Positions 29,321 to 40,900 of a stretch of DNA of 64,000 bases are shown one piece after another. A program made the position numbers and the translations under genes. A model generated the notes under the pieces. That model was not told the origin of the DNA, ran no database searches, and saw only the letters and a list, made by a program, of their open reading frames with translations. Positions within the stretch are counted from its first letter, which is position 1. The number at the start of each line of letters is the position of its first letter. The stretch covers positions 120,927 to 184,926 of the forward strand of contig NW_003314364.1 in NCBI RefSeq assembly GCF_000143415.4. Direction: 5' to 3'. The stretch is from Selaginella moellendorffii. Its lineage: Eukaryota > Streptophyta > Lycopodiopsida > Selaginellales > Selaginellaceae.

Positions 29321-30754
29321 GGGAGGATCGACATACTGTGCATCCAAGAGCACAAGATGGTGAAGGCTCCAGACTTCAATTTGGGCATGCACGGGAGAAT
29401 TTGGTGGAATCCGGCCACGCAAGTGAGAACACGGTGTGGAGGAGGAACAGCGATCATCGTCTCTACCAAGTGGTCAGCGCAGGTACGCGACCACAGGGTG
29501 CTGGTCCCAGGGATAGCACAGTTGTTGGTCATACACCTACACTTTGGACGTGTTGGGATTGTCAACGTGTATGCACCCACTCGAAGAAGGGAGCGCGCAC
29601 AAATGTGGACAGATATCCAGCAGAGCACTCAAGAAGTGGCAGACGAGTGGCTTGTGGTAGGAGACTTCAACATGGTGGAGGGTTTGAGTGACCGGCGAGT
29701 TTCACTGGAAACCATACAGGGGAGAGAGAGAAAGAGTTGGACAGTGCTAGTCGAAGCCTTGGGAGTCTTGGACCTCCAGCACGCAGAGGGGTTCGCTGCA
29801 CACTCCCACCCATTCACGAGACGCCAATCGACAGGGTGCCAAGCTCGACTGGACAGGATTTACACTTCCACCAGGCTGCGACAAGACGGAGGGGGACTCA
29901 AAACGTGGCCCACGTTTGCCACCTTTTCAGACCACGACCCACTCTGAGGCATTCTCAAGCTACAGGCGGTGAAAGGAACAGCGGTGCAGAGGAAGATCAC
30001 CAAAGCCACAATGGTTGACCCGGTAGCAGTGAAGCTCGTCCAGGAAACACTGGACAGCAGCAAAGGGGAACTTGTCTTGGCACTAGGCACTTGCTCCACT
30101 AAGCTCCGGGAAAGGCAAGCGGCTCTCAAAGGGGAAGTCTTGAAAGAGGTGAGACTGGCGAGACAAAAGGTGGCGGCAGCCCAGAGAATGGTCCTACATG
30201 CAAACGACAAGGCCAGATGGACAGCAACACTGGATGAGAGGGAAGCAGAGCTGCGGGACAAAGAATATGCAGCGTGGAGTGGTGGACTCCGATCCCTGGA
30301 GGATAGCTGGGTGATGAATGAACGGCTTCTCAACAAAGCATTCTAAAAAGGGATCCGTCCAGTCACCGACTCCCCCCCGATCCTAGGACTGAGGAAGGAC
30401 GATGGAGAAGTGGTCGAGGACCAATAGGGAATGCAGGGGCTGGCCCAGGAGTTCTACCAGAAGCTGTACACGGCCCAGCCCTGGTCCCCGGATAGGAGAG
30501 ACGCCGCAGGCAGAGTGCTGTCTACTCTTCCACGCAGAGTTCCCGATGAGTACCTGGAGAAGTTGGTGGCCGACTTTTCATTGGAAGACCTCCATCGAGC
30601 CCTGGAGCAGCGGAACGATGACAAGATGCCAGGTATGGACGGCCTCCATCCGGCATTCTATGAGGAGTATTGGGACGACGTTGGCCTGATGCTCCTGGAG
30701 ACATGGCGAGACGCACAGAAAACAGGGGTGCTGCCAGGAGAGATACTAGAGGGG
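29321..30754 (+). pseudogene. LINE ORF2, middle part: endonuclease and start of RT
   Basis: Resumes the endonuclease with the catalytic motif CIQEHKM, then VVGDFNMV and the C-terminal FSDHDPL, the expected order of APE-type motifs. A stop at 29945-29947 follows, then a helical linker (stops at 30344-30346 and 30428-30430). The N-terminal RT segment has KMPGMDGLHPAFYEEYW (RT motif 1 region) and ends at LPGEILEGK. The frame jumps at about 30755 into sequence that belongs well downstream, so the RT core is missing. Confidence 0.8.
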
Positions 30755-32996
30755 AAAGCCAGGCATCGAGACTTGGGGACAGGAGATAGGCTTTCAGTGG
30801 CTTCGCCCTGGCGAAGACACTCGGTACCTCGGCATCCAGGTTGGGACCCAGTACAATGCGGCTACACAGGATGACACGCTTCTCAGGAGGATCCAGACCG
30901 CAGTTCAGAAATGGACACCAAGGAAACTCAGACTCCCAGCCCGGATTGTAGTGGTCAAGAGTGTGATCCTCCCTAGCATCTGGTACCACCTCTCGATTTG
31001 GCCAGTGCTGGAAACTACACTGCAGAAGGTGAGACAGATGGTGCGGACCTACGTATGGCGTGGAGCATTGGCTACAGGGTGAACCATGGCCAAGGTGGCA
31101 TGGCAATCTACAGCGAGGCCGCACATTCTAGGGGGGCTGGGGATCATTGACCCCAGCAACATGGCAAAGGCGATGAGGTACAAGATTTTTCTCATGGGCT
31201 TGCAACAGGGGAGACAGCCGTGGCGACTCATGTTCTGGCAGAGCCTCCTAGCGATACGCCCCAAACACAATGCAGCCAAACCGTGGGAGGAGGACCCACG
31301 GTGGCTCTTCGCAGAAGGACCGACGCAGGTAGTGAGGGGGGGCAACTTCGTCCAGAGCCTTCATCGACTATAGAGAGCCTTTCCGCTGGAGCAAACACCA
31401 CCGACCAGGGCCGAGGAGTGGCTCAACCAGCCTTTGTTTTTCAACGCACTGTTCAAAGAGGGAGGTGTGACACTAGGACGAGAGACACACCACACGATCT
31501 GGAGGAAAATGCATGCAAATGGATTCCGGACAATGAAGCAGCTGGCGGGAGTGATTGACAAGGATTGGTGGCGAACAGCGAGAAGGACTCAAGTGTTTGG
31601 ACCTTGGAAGGGACGTAACATCCTGCTGGACGTTCTGCGACTCCTCCGAGTGGTGAACAACACGAAAGCAGGGACGAAGTGGCCGAGAAGATGCCTTCAA
31701 GCAGGAGACTTTGTGGCGATCCAGCGGCAAACAGAGTGGGAGGAACACGATGCTGTGCGACGTCCGCTAGGGATGTGGACTCGAGCATTCACCGCACCTA
31801 CACCAGCATGGGAAGAAGGGGACGTTGAGGTGTGGTTCGTTGCTGCACCAGAGCTCAACATAGGACTCCCGTTTCGCATCACGAGAGGAGACACGCTTCT
31901 CCCGACGGGTGAGAGACAAGAGATGCCAGACGTCACGGACGATGAGGTACGTGGGAGAATCCGTGTGCTTAGGCACTCACCCAAGAGGCTGGACGTGGTG
32001 GACTCAGAAGACCTGCTGGAGGGCGATGGATCACTGATATGGTGGCGACAGCAGCTACTAGAAGATCTGGACTGGGACCCTGCTACATGGCGACGAGGGA
32101 CAGGAAGCTTTTTCTCCTACGCAGTCAAAGAAGCGCGGAATGGACTACTAACATCACGAGAGGAGGTGAGAGAGGAGATTCCGAAGCTGTGGCAGAAGTG
32201 GATAGCACAGGGGGTCGGCGCGGAGCAAGTGGTGGACAACACGATTCACTTCTGGAAGTTGCCCGTGCAGGAAAAAGTGAAAGTCACCTCGTGGTTGGTA
32301 GCAAACAATGGGCTTCCGGTTGGACAGCAATTCCAGGACGACGCGAGTCGCAAGTGCAGGGAGTGTGACGAAATCGAGACAGTCAAGCATGCACTGTTGG
32401 AGTGTGACACTGCAAAGGAGGTGTGGCGCCAGATTATTAAGGCAGGGAAGGAGTTGGGCGTGACACAGGATTTCGAGGCCCGCAGTGGGGATGTGCTTCA
32501 CTGGTTTGAGGAAGCGAGAGGCCCTGCCCAGGGCCCAGCCCTACGACACATCAGGTGCAGAGGACGACATGGCTGGGGGATTCAGGTCCGGTGGGACACG
32601 ACCGGGGCGGAGGTAGGAGTCCCCGTGTGGGAGGCGCTTGGACATGCTCAATGGGCGATATGGCCTGCGACGGGAGTCCAGGCCCTTTGGGAAGCACGTA
32701 ACCGGGCGCACTTCGAAGGGACACAGGTCAGAGTATCACAGGTACTGGCAGAGTGGTGGAGACTTACACTGGCGGCAATACGGCTTCACCATGCTATCCT
32801 CCGGGACAGAGGGAAGCTCGAGAGGCTCGAGGAGTGGCAGAAAGCATGGCTGCCATGTTTTGGTAGAGGAGATCACAAGGATGTTCGTTGGAGATGGCAC
32901 CCCCCGGAGTCGATCTTGCGGTCAGCACGAAGGAGGGACGTGGATCTGGACGTGATACGACGGAGACAACCGCAGCTGCTTCTACTGCAGGCCTAG
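30755..32996 (+). pseudogene. LINE ORF2, C-terminal part: post-RT region and zf-RVT
   Basis: Begins near RYLGIQVG, normally located after the FADD motif, so the palm with the catalytic Asp pair is deleted. Stops at 31079-31081 and 31371-31373 and at least one frame change break the first half. From 31377 to the stop at 32994 the frame is open for more than 500 codons. It contains the zf-RVT zinc motif CRECDEIETVKHALLEC (about 32354-32404) and a Trp/Arg-rich tail. In active LINEs this region assists RNA binding and target-primed reverse transcription. Confidence 0.8.
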
Positions 32997-33108
32997 TCTC
33001 ACTTTAGATGAGGGAGATCACCACTAGGTAGCATGAGCTTCAGGCAGCATGCCCAGTTTTTGTATTAGTCTCTATGGGACATTGGGGAATGTACATACAC
33101 GTTTCATC
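32997..33108 (+). other. LINE 3' UTR
   Basis: Three copies (A, B, C) share this sequence, including a hairpin-forming GGCAGCATGCC and the terminus GTACATACACGTTTCATC. No long poly(A) follows in copies A and C; each is followed by a short TCAA/TCGA-like overlap with the flank. Confidence 0.8.
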
Positions 33109-33111
33109 GAA

Positions 33112-34293
33112 CTTCTTCTATGGGTGGTGGAGTTGTAAGGAACCAATCGCCGAGGTGTCGTAGGCTAAAAGAGCCCCGAAAGCTTGACCAAAATGATAAA
33201 GAGTTCATTGGAGGGGACCAAGTCTAAGATCGAGTCCAAGACCGACTCTAAGACCGAGTTCGAGATAGAGTCCGGAATCAAGTCCAAGACCGACTCGGAG
33301 ACCGAGTTTGAGACCGAGTTCAAGACCAAGCTCAAGACGGAGTCCGAGATCTGAAATCGGGTCCGAGACTGAGTCCGAGGTCGAGTCCGAGGTCGGGTCT
33401 GAGATCGGGTCCGAGATCGAGTCCGAGATCGAGTCCGAGACCGAATCCGAAGTCGGATCCGAGATCGAGTCCGAGATCGAGCCAGAGACTAAGTCCGAGT
33501 ACTAATACAGGTCAAGGGGTGAAAGCCCAAAGTGTGCGTCTCCCAGGGGGGGCGGGGGCTGCAAGGGGTTCCAAATGTATAGTAGGGATAGTGAGGTCCA
33601 GGAACCAGTCTTGAAGGAACTCTCTAGTGGTGCTTCCAAATTGACTTGAGGTTGAGACTGGGGCCGAGGGGCCTTGGGTGGGAGTGAGTATGGGCTTGGG
33701 TGGTGCCGGAGGGGCCACCCAGGGAAGTGTTCAAGAGCAGCTCCCACTCCCGAAAGGGAAACCGACTGCAGTGCTCCCGGCTCATGTGGAGTGGTGCCCC
33801 ACTTGAGTACCTTGCGGCTCATTGGTCCTCGCCCTTCCTAGGGGCTTGGGCCTTCCCTTCGGGATGGAAGTGGGGGGGTAGAGGTACCCATACCGGGCCG
33901 TTAGGCCACGGTGTTTCGCCCCGATGTCCCGAAGCAAGTGCTGCACCCAAGGCTTGGGATTTAGAGGGTCCCATGATCAAGTCTTGTTGTACCAAGGGGT
34001 GTTAGGAACCTGGAGGCTTGGTGTGCTTGGCTGCTTGTACCTGCGGAGAGTGTAGCCGAACCTTAAGTCCAGTCTAACCCAGGGAGGGGGATTGGGAGAG
34101 ATTTGGGAATCCGTAGATGGATGGTTAACACTCCGTTGCTCGTGCAGTGAGTAGATGAAACCAACTAGGACCAAGTAGGAGCTGGTACAATAGGCAAGAA
34201 CCTTGGCAAGGGAACTTAGCACAAGCCAAGGTAGTGTTGGTCGGACAGACGAGGTAAGCTGGCAAATTGGAAAGGAAAAATTTGTGGCTTACA
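33112..34293 (+). repeat. Chromovirus-family LTR (plus orientation) with upstream purine tract
   Basis: LTR 33134-34293 runs TGTAAGGAAC...GTGGCTTACA and is preceded by TGGGTGGTGGAGT, so it was a 3' LTR. It matches 43591-44758 in reverse orientation. It contains a GTCCGA/GATCGA hexamer array at 33213-33510, analogous to the LARD satellites. The internal region it belonged to is absent; LINE copy C abuts the purine tract. Confidence 0.85.
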
Positions 34294-34563
34294 GTCTGGC
34301 CCCAGACACGTCGGGCACCCGGACATGTCGAGCACTTGATATGTCGGGCCCCGATATGTCGGGCCCCGGACATTTCCGGCACCCGATATGTCCGGCCCCA
34401 GACATGTCGGGACATGTCAGGCACCCGATATATCCGGCCCCGGACATGTTGGGTCCCGGATATGTCGGGCACCCGATATGTCCGGCCCCAAATATATCGG
34501 GCCCCGGACATGTTGGGCACCCGATATGCCGGGCCCCGGATGTGTCTGGCCCTGGATATATCC
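34294..34563. repeat. array of alternating, self-complementary ATGTCGGG/CCCGATAT units
   Basis: About 14 irregular units of 17-20 bp such as CCCGATATGTCCGGCCCC and CCCGGACATGTCGGGCACC. Adjacent units are near-reverse complements, so the whole array can fold. It begins directly after the LTR end. The open frames across it (CRAPDMSGP-type repeats) are artefacts. Confidence 0.85.
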
Positions 34564-34604
34564 GAGTTTTATTTTGACACGTGGCTTGGCCTTTGGTTTG
34601 ATCT

Positions 34605-34800
34605 CATAGAGTTTTATGGTTTTCAATGTGTGCCACATTGACACATGGCATGCACTTTGGTTCGTGCTCAGAGTTTTATGGTTTTCAATGTGTGCCATAT
34701 TGACACATGGCATGTGCTTTGGTGAGTTTTATGGTTTTCAATGTGTGTCACATTGACACATGGCATGCCCTTTGGCTTCTCATAGTTGGAGTTTAGTGTC
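34605..34800. repeat. three tandem units of about 60-75 bp
   Basis: Each unit has 'gagttttatggttttcaatg' followed by 'tgtgccacattgacacatgg'. Units start near 34608, 34672 and 34727. No gene is seen from here to 35068. Confidence 0.8.
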
Positions 34801-35067
34801 CTTGTATTCCATGTGAAATACATATGTTTGGACTTGCTTGCCATTCCATGTGGTGACAATCACAACACATTCTTTGTGACTTATACCCTAGTTAATAACT
34901 AGCTAATGGCACAATTTGGCAAATACACCTTACATTGACAATTGTAAGTAGTATTTAAGGACCATACACTTTCATGCTATGGAAAAATACTCAAAGTTTA
35001 TATATTAAAACAGTGATCTTACAAAAATAAATGACTTGTAAGGAAAGAAAAAAAGAGGGGGTCATTT

Positions 35068-35170
35068 GGACTTCCCATGTGGTCACCCAGCCTAGTACTA
35101 TTCAAGCCCAGAGACACTTAACTTTGGAGGTCTGATGGGATCCAGTGCCATAGTCACGGTTTGAACCCAC
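35068..35170 (-). ncRNA. 5S rRNA-derived sequence (probable Cassandra-like remnant)
   Basis: The minus strand matches plant 5S rRNA over almost its full length, including GGATCCCATCAGA, CTCCAAAGTTAAG (A-box side), TAGTACTAGG and GGGTGACC...GGGAAGTCC (C-box side), with scattered substitutions. It stands alone with no 5S spacer array. The LTRs of the TRIM at 56084-56591 carry a more decayed version, so this is more likely a retroelement-borne 5S sequence than a working 5S gene. Possible outer limits (TGTAAGG at 35038) are uncertain. Confidence 0.75.
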
Positions 35171-35334
35171 TTTAAAATATTTCACACTCCCCCTACTCTT
35201 ATAGTGTGGGGCAGCTGATCCAAAGCTGCAGCGTACCTCCACAATCCCGTGTTCTTTTTGGGTGCCAAATTGACACGCTATTTGTCGTGCTTACATCCAG
35301 CAAGTCACTATATTGCCCAACACATTATAGTGAG

Positions 35335-35655
35335 GGTGTTTGGCAAACACGGTAAGCTATCATTCAGTGATATTGAGGGACTAGTCTCAATATGCAAGGG
35401 TTCTTGCTAAGCTAGTGCAAGATAGAGCAAAAGAGAACTAAAAGGCTATGCCAAGTATGCTTGGCCAAATAGACACTTAGGAATTTTGTCCTTATGCTCA
35501 TCCAGCCAAGTATAGATGCTAAGTCCAATTTACTAACACTTGGAAAAAAGGGGCCAATAAAGGGAACCAGTAATACCGTCATGGTAGTAAGGGGAGAGTG
35601 TCCATAAGGACTGGCTGAAAAGTATCTTTCGATACCCGAAGTTATGTTTGTGACA
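35335..35655 (-). repeat. LTR fragment (third family), inverted relative to 43273-43590
   Basis: Matches the reverse complement of 43273-43590 with clear blocks: GGCAAACACGGTAAG, GTAGTAAGG, CTTTCGATACCCGAA. The LTR start (TGTCACAAAC on the minus strand) is at 35655. The orientation conflicts with a simple single element spanning 35656-43272. Confidence 0.65.
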
Positions 35656-36241
35656 TAAGGCCTTGAACCTCAGGTTCCACACCACTGTCTTATAGACATG
35701 TGGCATGTGACACATGGCATATGGAGGGTTTAGGTTCCGCTTCGTGATGTTATCCTATGGTAAATCACCATATGATAAAGGGTAAAAACCACGTGTGCTA
35801 CATTTGGTATCAGAGAATGAGTCTCGGCGATTACTATTCAATGAGATTGGGCAACTAGTCTCATTGCATACGCAGAGATGAAACGATGATTCGAATGGGT
35901 ACACGTTTGGGTGCAAAGGCTTCGCAATTGTTCCTTGGGTATGGATTTGGTTACCTTTTTGTACTGTATTATGTGAGCTTGCTCTTGGGCTCATAAGAGG
36001 GATTGAATTATTCCGGTTGCACGAGTTTGAGCTTGGGCTCATGAGTGAGGCACATTAACAACTCAAGGTTACACTTTGAGTTGGCAAGATTAATGTTAGC
36101 CTATCGGTGGTTCCATGAGTTGTTCCATGTACCGTGGGTGAAAGTAAACCTTCCTTGGGTTTGCTATGAGTGGCAAATAGGCTGGTTCATAGCTGTTTAG
36201 CACGGCACTAGTGCATCCTTCCTAGGCATGATTAAAGTGGA
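35656..36241 (+). other. retroelement start region with primer-binding site
   Basis: TGGTATCAGAG at 35805-35815 is a perfect plant initiator-Met primer site, preceded by an LTR-like end GTGTGCTACA. The sequence downstream looks like a 5' leader; no convincing gag frame was found. Confidence 0.6.
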
Positions 36242-37957
36242 TGTAAGCGACTAATTTTTCCATTCTACTTTAGTCACTTAACCACACCTCCGACCATTTG
36301 GAGGAGTCTCATTCACAACCTCCATAAGTCCAATTCAGGACTTGGGACTTGCTAGCCCCGAGAATGGCATCTATGCCACTCAACATTTGCACTTGGTCCA
36401 AGTGCTCCACGTGTCCAATCCCATGACCGACACTCAAAGGTACCACCGACATAGCAGCCTGTTACGCTAAGGCCATGCCCAATCACCTTTGCCACACTGG
36501 TAGTCCAATACCACTTGCATCATAGTCTTGGCTCTCCAAGACTAGGCAATCCATCCGTGAGTGGTCATATCAGATCCACTCCTTAGCATCCTTAGGATGC
36601 CCATCGACAAGGGGGATAGCCTTCCCCAATATCCGTATGTCAGTCTCCACTAAGTCCCTTTCTGCCCCTGGCCGTGTTTGCCAACACTGCCACTGGATCG
36701 AGGCCCACAGGCCCGACCACTAAGTCCCACGGTCCTCTGGGACTTCCTCACCACACGACTGTGTCCTTGGTCACTACCCCAGAGGACTGCTCCTCTTCCT
36801 TTCCACAGTCTGGGCCTTTGGGACAACATTTCGGAACACCGTGGCCTTACGCGAGCCACCTGGGTACTCTCCCTGCCTTCCGCCCTTGGGTGCTCTAGCC
36901 ATGGGCTTAGAGCGAGGTTCTGTTGAGCCACGCCTGGTATCCAAGTAGGTAGTGCCACCCACACTTGGACTGGGAGCATCGGCCAGTCGATCTCCCGAGG
37001 GAACTAGAGCCGGCTCTTGAACACTTCACCAAGCTACCCCGCTTGTCGGTCCGTGTTCACTCTAGTCTTGGACTTCCCAGTGGTCAGCTCATCACCCAAC
37101 ACTGGGTCTGGCCTTCCTGGGCCAAACTGGCTCCACTGGGCTCCAACCCCCACACTCTCCCCCTACTATACTTTTGGAACCCCCTGCAGCCCCCCCCCCC
37201 CCTGGGGGACGATCGCTTTGGGCTTTCACCCAACTGCCTGTATTAGTATTCGGATCGGACTCAGACTCGGACTCGAACTCAGTCTCGGTCCCGGATTCGG
37301 ACCGGACTCGGTCTCGGTCTCGGTCCCGGTCTCGGTTCCATCTCGGACTCCATCTCGGATTCCATCTCGGGTCCATCTCGGACTCCATCTCGGGTCCATC
37401 TTGGACTCCATCTCGGGTCCATCTCGGACTCCATCTCGGACTCCCTATCGGACTCCACTTCAGGTCCATGTCGGACTCCATCTCGGACTCCATATCGGAC
37501 TCCACTTTGGGTCCATCTCGGACTCCACTTTGGGTCCATCTCGGACTCCATCTCGGACTCCATATCGGACTCCACTTCGGGTCCATCTCGGACTCCATCT
37601 CAGACTCCATATCGGACTCCACTTCAGGTCCATCTCGGACTCCATATTGGACTCCATCTCGGACTCCACTTTGGACTCCATATCGGACTCCACTTCGGGT
37701 CCATCTCGGACTCCATCTCGGACTCCATATCGGACTCCACTTTGGGTCCATTTTGGGTCCCTTTTTGGAGCCTTGCTTATTGGTTGCCTCGTGCTTGCTC
37801 CTCGAGCACTTTGTTGGGAGTTCCACTCTCGCTCTCGACCTTCCAAGTCGGAGCTTTTAGTCCAAACGTGTTATGCTCGTTTGGCTTTCGCTTCGGCCAC
37901 TACCACGTGGCACCCTTTCCGGCTCCACTTTGGGGCCTAGGGATTTTGTGTCTCACA
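36242..37957 (-). repeat. Solo LARD LTR with intact target duplication
   Basis: TGTAAGCGAC...GTCTCACA, flanked by GTGGA on both sides (36237-36241, 37958-37962). It has the family satellite at 37250-37760. It is inserted in the decayed retroelement interior. The long frames (36650-37940, both strands) come from the LTR and its satellite, not from genes. Confidence 0.95.
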
Positions 37958-37962
37958 GTGGA

Positions 37963-40900
37963 TCAATCAAAGACTGTAGGGATGAGTCTAATGATTCAAG
38001 TATTCATTGCCGTGCTCTCTCATAAACTTTTCTTAGATTGGACTGAAGGCAATGTTAATACAAGTTTGAGGTTTAGTAAAAAATGAGACCAAAAAGAGAG
38101 TCATCAGGGACAAAGGATCAAACACGTAAATCGTCTTTTCTTCTTGGAAAAATGATTTGCAACGAGGTGTGACTCATTTCTCGTGTTCACATCATGAAAT
38201 CAAGAGTCTCTACCTTGATGCATATTGGAAATGATGGTTTTACAAATGGTGAGTCGTGGGATGGATAATGGTGAAGCGCTAAACCATTTTGTCTAAGCTT
38301 GCTATTGAAGACTTGGGTTGCAATGCTCAATTCTTTTCCGGGGAACCTTGTTATTGCTCCTTGAATAGCTTGGTGTTAGATTAGTGTTGAGTTTGGTTGG
38401 ATAGAGAGTGGCATGAACTTTTCTGTGTTGTAAACAAAAGTTAATAGTGTTGGGTGTTGTAAATCTCTATCGGTGGAGTGTGGCATTTATGTTACATTTT
38501 GTCGAATTGAGTTGACACTTGATACTCACAAAACCTTTGAAGTAATGACATGGGTGTTGCTCATGATGTTGCTTGTTTGATGATCAAGACATTGTGATTT
38601 TTATATCATATCCAAGTGATGATGAGCAATGTGTTTACAAAGTTGCTTAGTTAAACGGTGATCAACCCCAAAGTGGTTGATGGTGAAGCTAGTCTACTTA
38701 CATATAGTAGCATTGTAGTAACTTTGACTCGATTCTCGATGGTGATCCATTGTGCTAAGCTTGAGTTGGTATGTTGTTTCCTTGAGGGTTTGCCCATAAG
38801 GTGTTGGAAAAGGGTTATAGCATTCATTTGTTATAGCTTATCAGTTGATCCGTTAGCATTTGGAGTAGATTGTTGGATGGAGAAGGTGTGTAGTTGAGGC
38901 ATTGACATCACTAGCACTTGTGTTAATGAAGATGACATTGTTATGTTGAGTGATAAGGAATTTTCCTTAGAGCTTGATTTTCCATGTCATTCTTTTTATT
39001 AGTTTTTGGCGGTGAATCTTATTAGTATTAGCAATGAAGCGCTAAACCATTTTATCTAAGCTTGCTATTGAAGACTTGGGTTGCAATGCTCAATTCTTTT
39101 CCGGGGAACCTTGCTATTGCTCCTTGAATAACTTGGTGTTAGATTAGTGTTGAGTTTGGTTGGATAAAGAGTGGTATGAGCTTGTCCGTGTTGTAAACAA
39201 AAGTTAGTGGTGTTAGGTATTGTAAATCTCTATTGGTGGAGTGTGGCATTTATATTACATTTTATCGAATCAAGTTGACACTTAATACTCACAAAACCTT
39301 TGAAGTAATAACATTGGCATTGCTCGTGATGTTGCTCAATTGATGATCAAGTCATTGTGATATTTATATCATATCCATATGATAATGAAAAATGTGTTTA
39401 TGAAGTTGCTTGGTTAAACAATGATCGACCCTAAAGTGGTTAATAGTGAAGCTAATTTACTTGCATGTAGTAGCATTGTAGTAGCTTTGACTAGATTCTC
39501 AATGGTGGTCCATTATGCTAAGCTTGAGTTGGTATGTTGTTTCCTTGAGGATTTGCCTATTAAGGTGTTGGAAAAGGGTTGTAACACTCATTTGCTATAA
39601 CTTATTAGTTATTCCGTTAACACTTGGAGTAGATTATTGGATGGAGAAGGTGTGCGGTTGAGGCATTGGCATCGCTAGCACTTGTGTTACTGGAAGTGGC
39701 ATTGTTATTTCGAGTGATGAGAAATTTTCCTTAGACCTTGATTTTTCAAATCATTTTTCTTGTTAGTGTTTTGGCTTCACATTAGATCTTGAAGGTGGTT
39801 GAAGAAGAGTGTTAGTGCAATATGGATATTCAAAGATGCAGTCTTCGTGATCAAGCTTTAGACGTTCATTTTGTATATTTTTTTTGCGGATATCGATATT
39901 AGATATTAGATATATGGGCAGAGATATTCGACACTTAAGCATACTATGGGTCATAAGAATTGGTGCTGAAGTGAACTTATATGAAATTTAAAGTAGGAGG
40001 AACTTGGTTGAGTCTTGAAAGTTTGCATTACTAGACTGAGAGTCATTCTTTTTCTAGGATGGAAAATTTTCCATAAATTTTCTTAAACTTTTCTAATGGC
40101 TGATTTGTTGATCACTTTGCCCGAAAACCATTCTATTTTCGTAAGCCAATACAAACTAGTGAAGGGGTTGGAGTTGACTTTGGTTAACTTAAACCTTAGT
40201 AGGTAGTTTGTATAATGCGACCCAAAAGGTATGCTAACTTTTAGGGTTAAGGCAATTGAGTTGGATAAAGTCTGGAGTTGGTGTAGAAAAGTGGCCGTTG
40301 CACTTTTCTAGAAAGGTGACCCTTGTGCCTTTCTTCTAGCATTGTGCTTGGTGACAGGTTGCACCTTTCATTTCATTAAGACTCTATGAGAGTAGTGAGC
40401 TCTCACTGATCTTGACTTAGTCTTGGTGGCCCTATGCCTTGGCTAAGAATGGTGATGTCCAACTTAGTTGTTTAAAGTTGAGATGTTAGTACCTGTACTA
40501 TAACTTTGTCTATGAGGAGGTTGTGTACCAATATAAGTCCATCCATAGTCTTCACTTTAGTTTCAGCTGAGTGTTGATCTTGCATAGCTAGTCTCTTCAA
40601 TGCATGCTTAGAGCTATTGGCTAAACGTGTCAGTGAGCTTATTGTGGTTGAGTTGGATTTAAATGGTCATTTAGTCTGTGCTTGTCTATGAACCTTTATC
40701 TCATACATGAGGTGTTATGTTCATGTTAGACAAGTGTATGACTTGATGACATGAGTTTAGTGTTTGGGTCTTGTGAAAGGCAGGTTGAAAAAGTGATTGT
40801 TGGTTACTTTGCAACTAGTGATTGCTTGTAAATTTTGTCGAGGACTATTGACACTTGCTTCACTCGATGAAGATTTATTAGTGATGGGTTTGCTTTACTG

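Larger units (their letters stand above)
10651..33108 (+). mobile_element. LINE copy C (plant L1 type), near full length, split by a DNA transposon
   Basis: Order: 5' UTR, ORF1 (gag-like), ORF2 (endonuclease, RT remnant, zf-RVT), 3' UTR ending GTTTCATC. The 14.9-kb insert 14391-29316 splits ORF2 shortly after the first endonuclease motif. Removing the insert and one AGAG duplication restores the endonuclease frame across the site, which proves the order of events. Independent lesions (several stops, frameshifts, loss of the RT core) make it inactive. Confidence 0.9.

Noticed and set aside
14384-29323. A 10-bp target duplication CTTAGAG(AT)G for the DNA transposon
   Set aside because: Comparison with copy 2 shows the outermost bases ATG and CTT belong to the element, leaving AGAG as a perfect 4-bp duplication that restores the LINE frame.
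34203-34641. Pro/Gly/Met repeat peptides (CRAPDMSGP type)
   Set aside because: Product of the ATGTCGGG array.
35068-35170. Functional 5S rRNA gene
   Set aside because: Single copy, several substitutions in conserved positions, no array and no clear T-run terminator; a retroelement-borne remnant is likelier.
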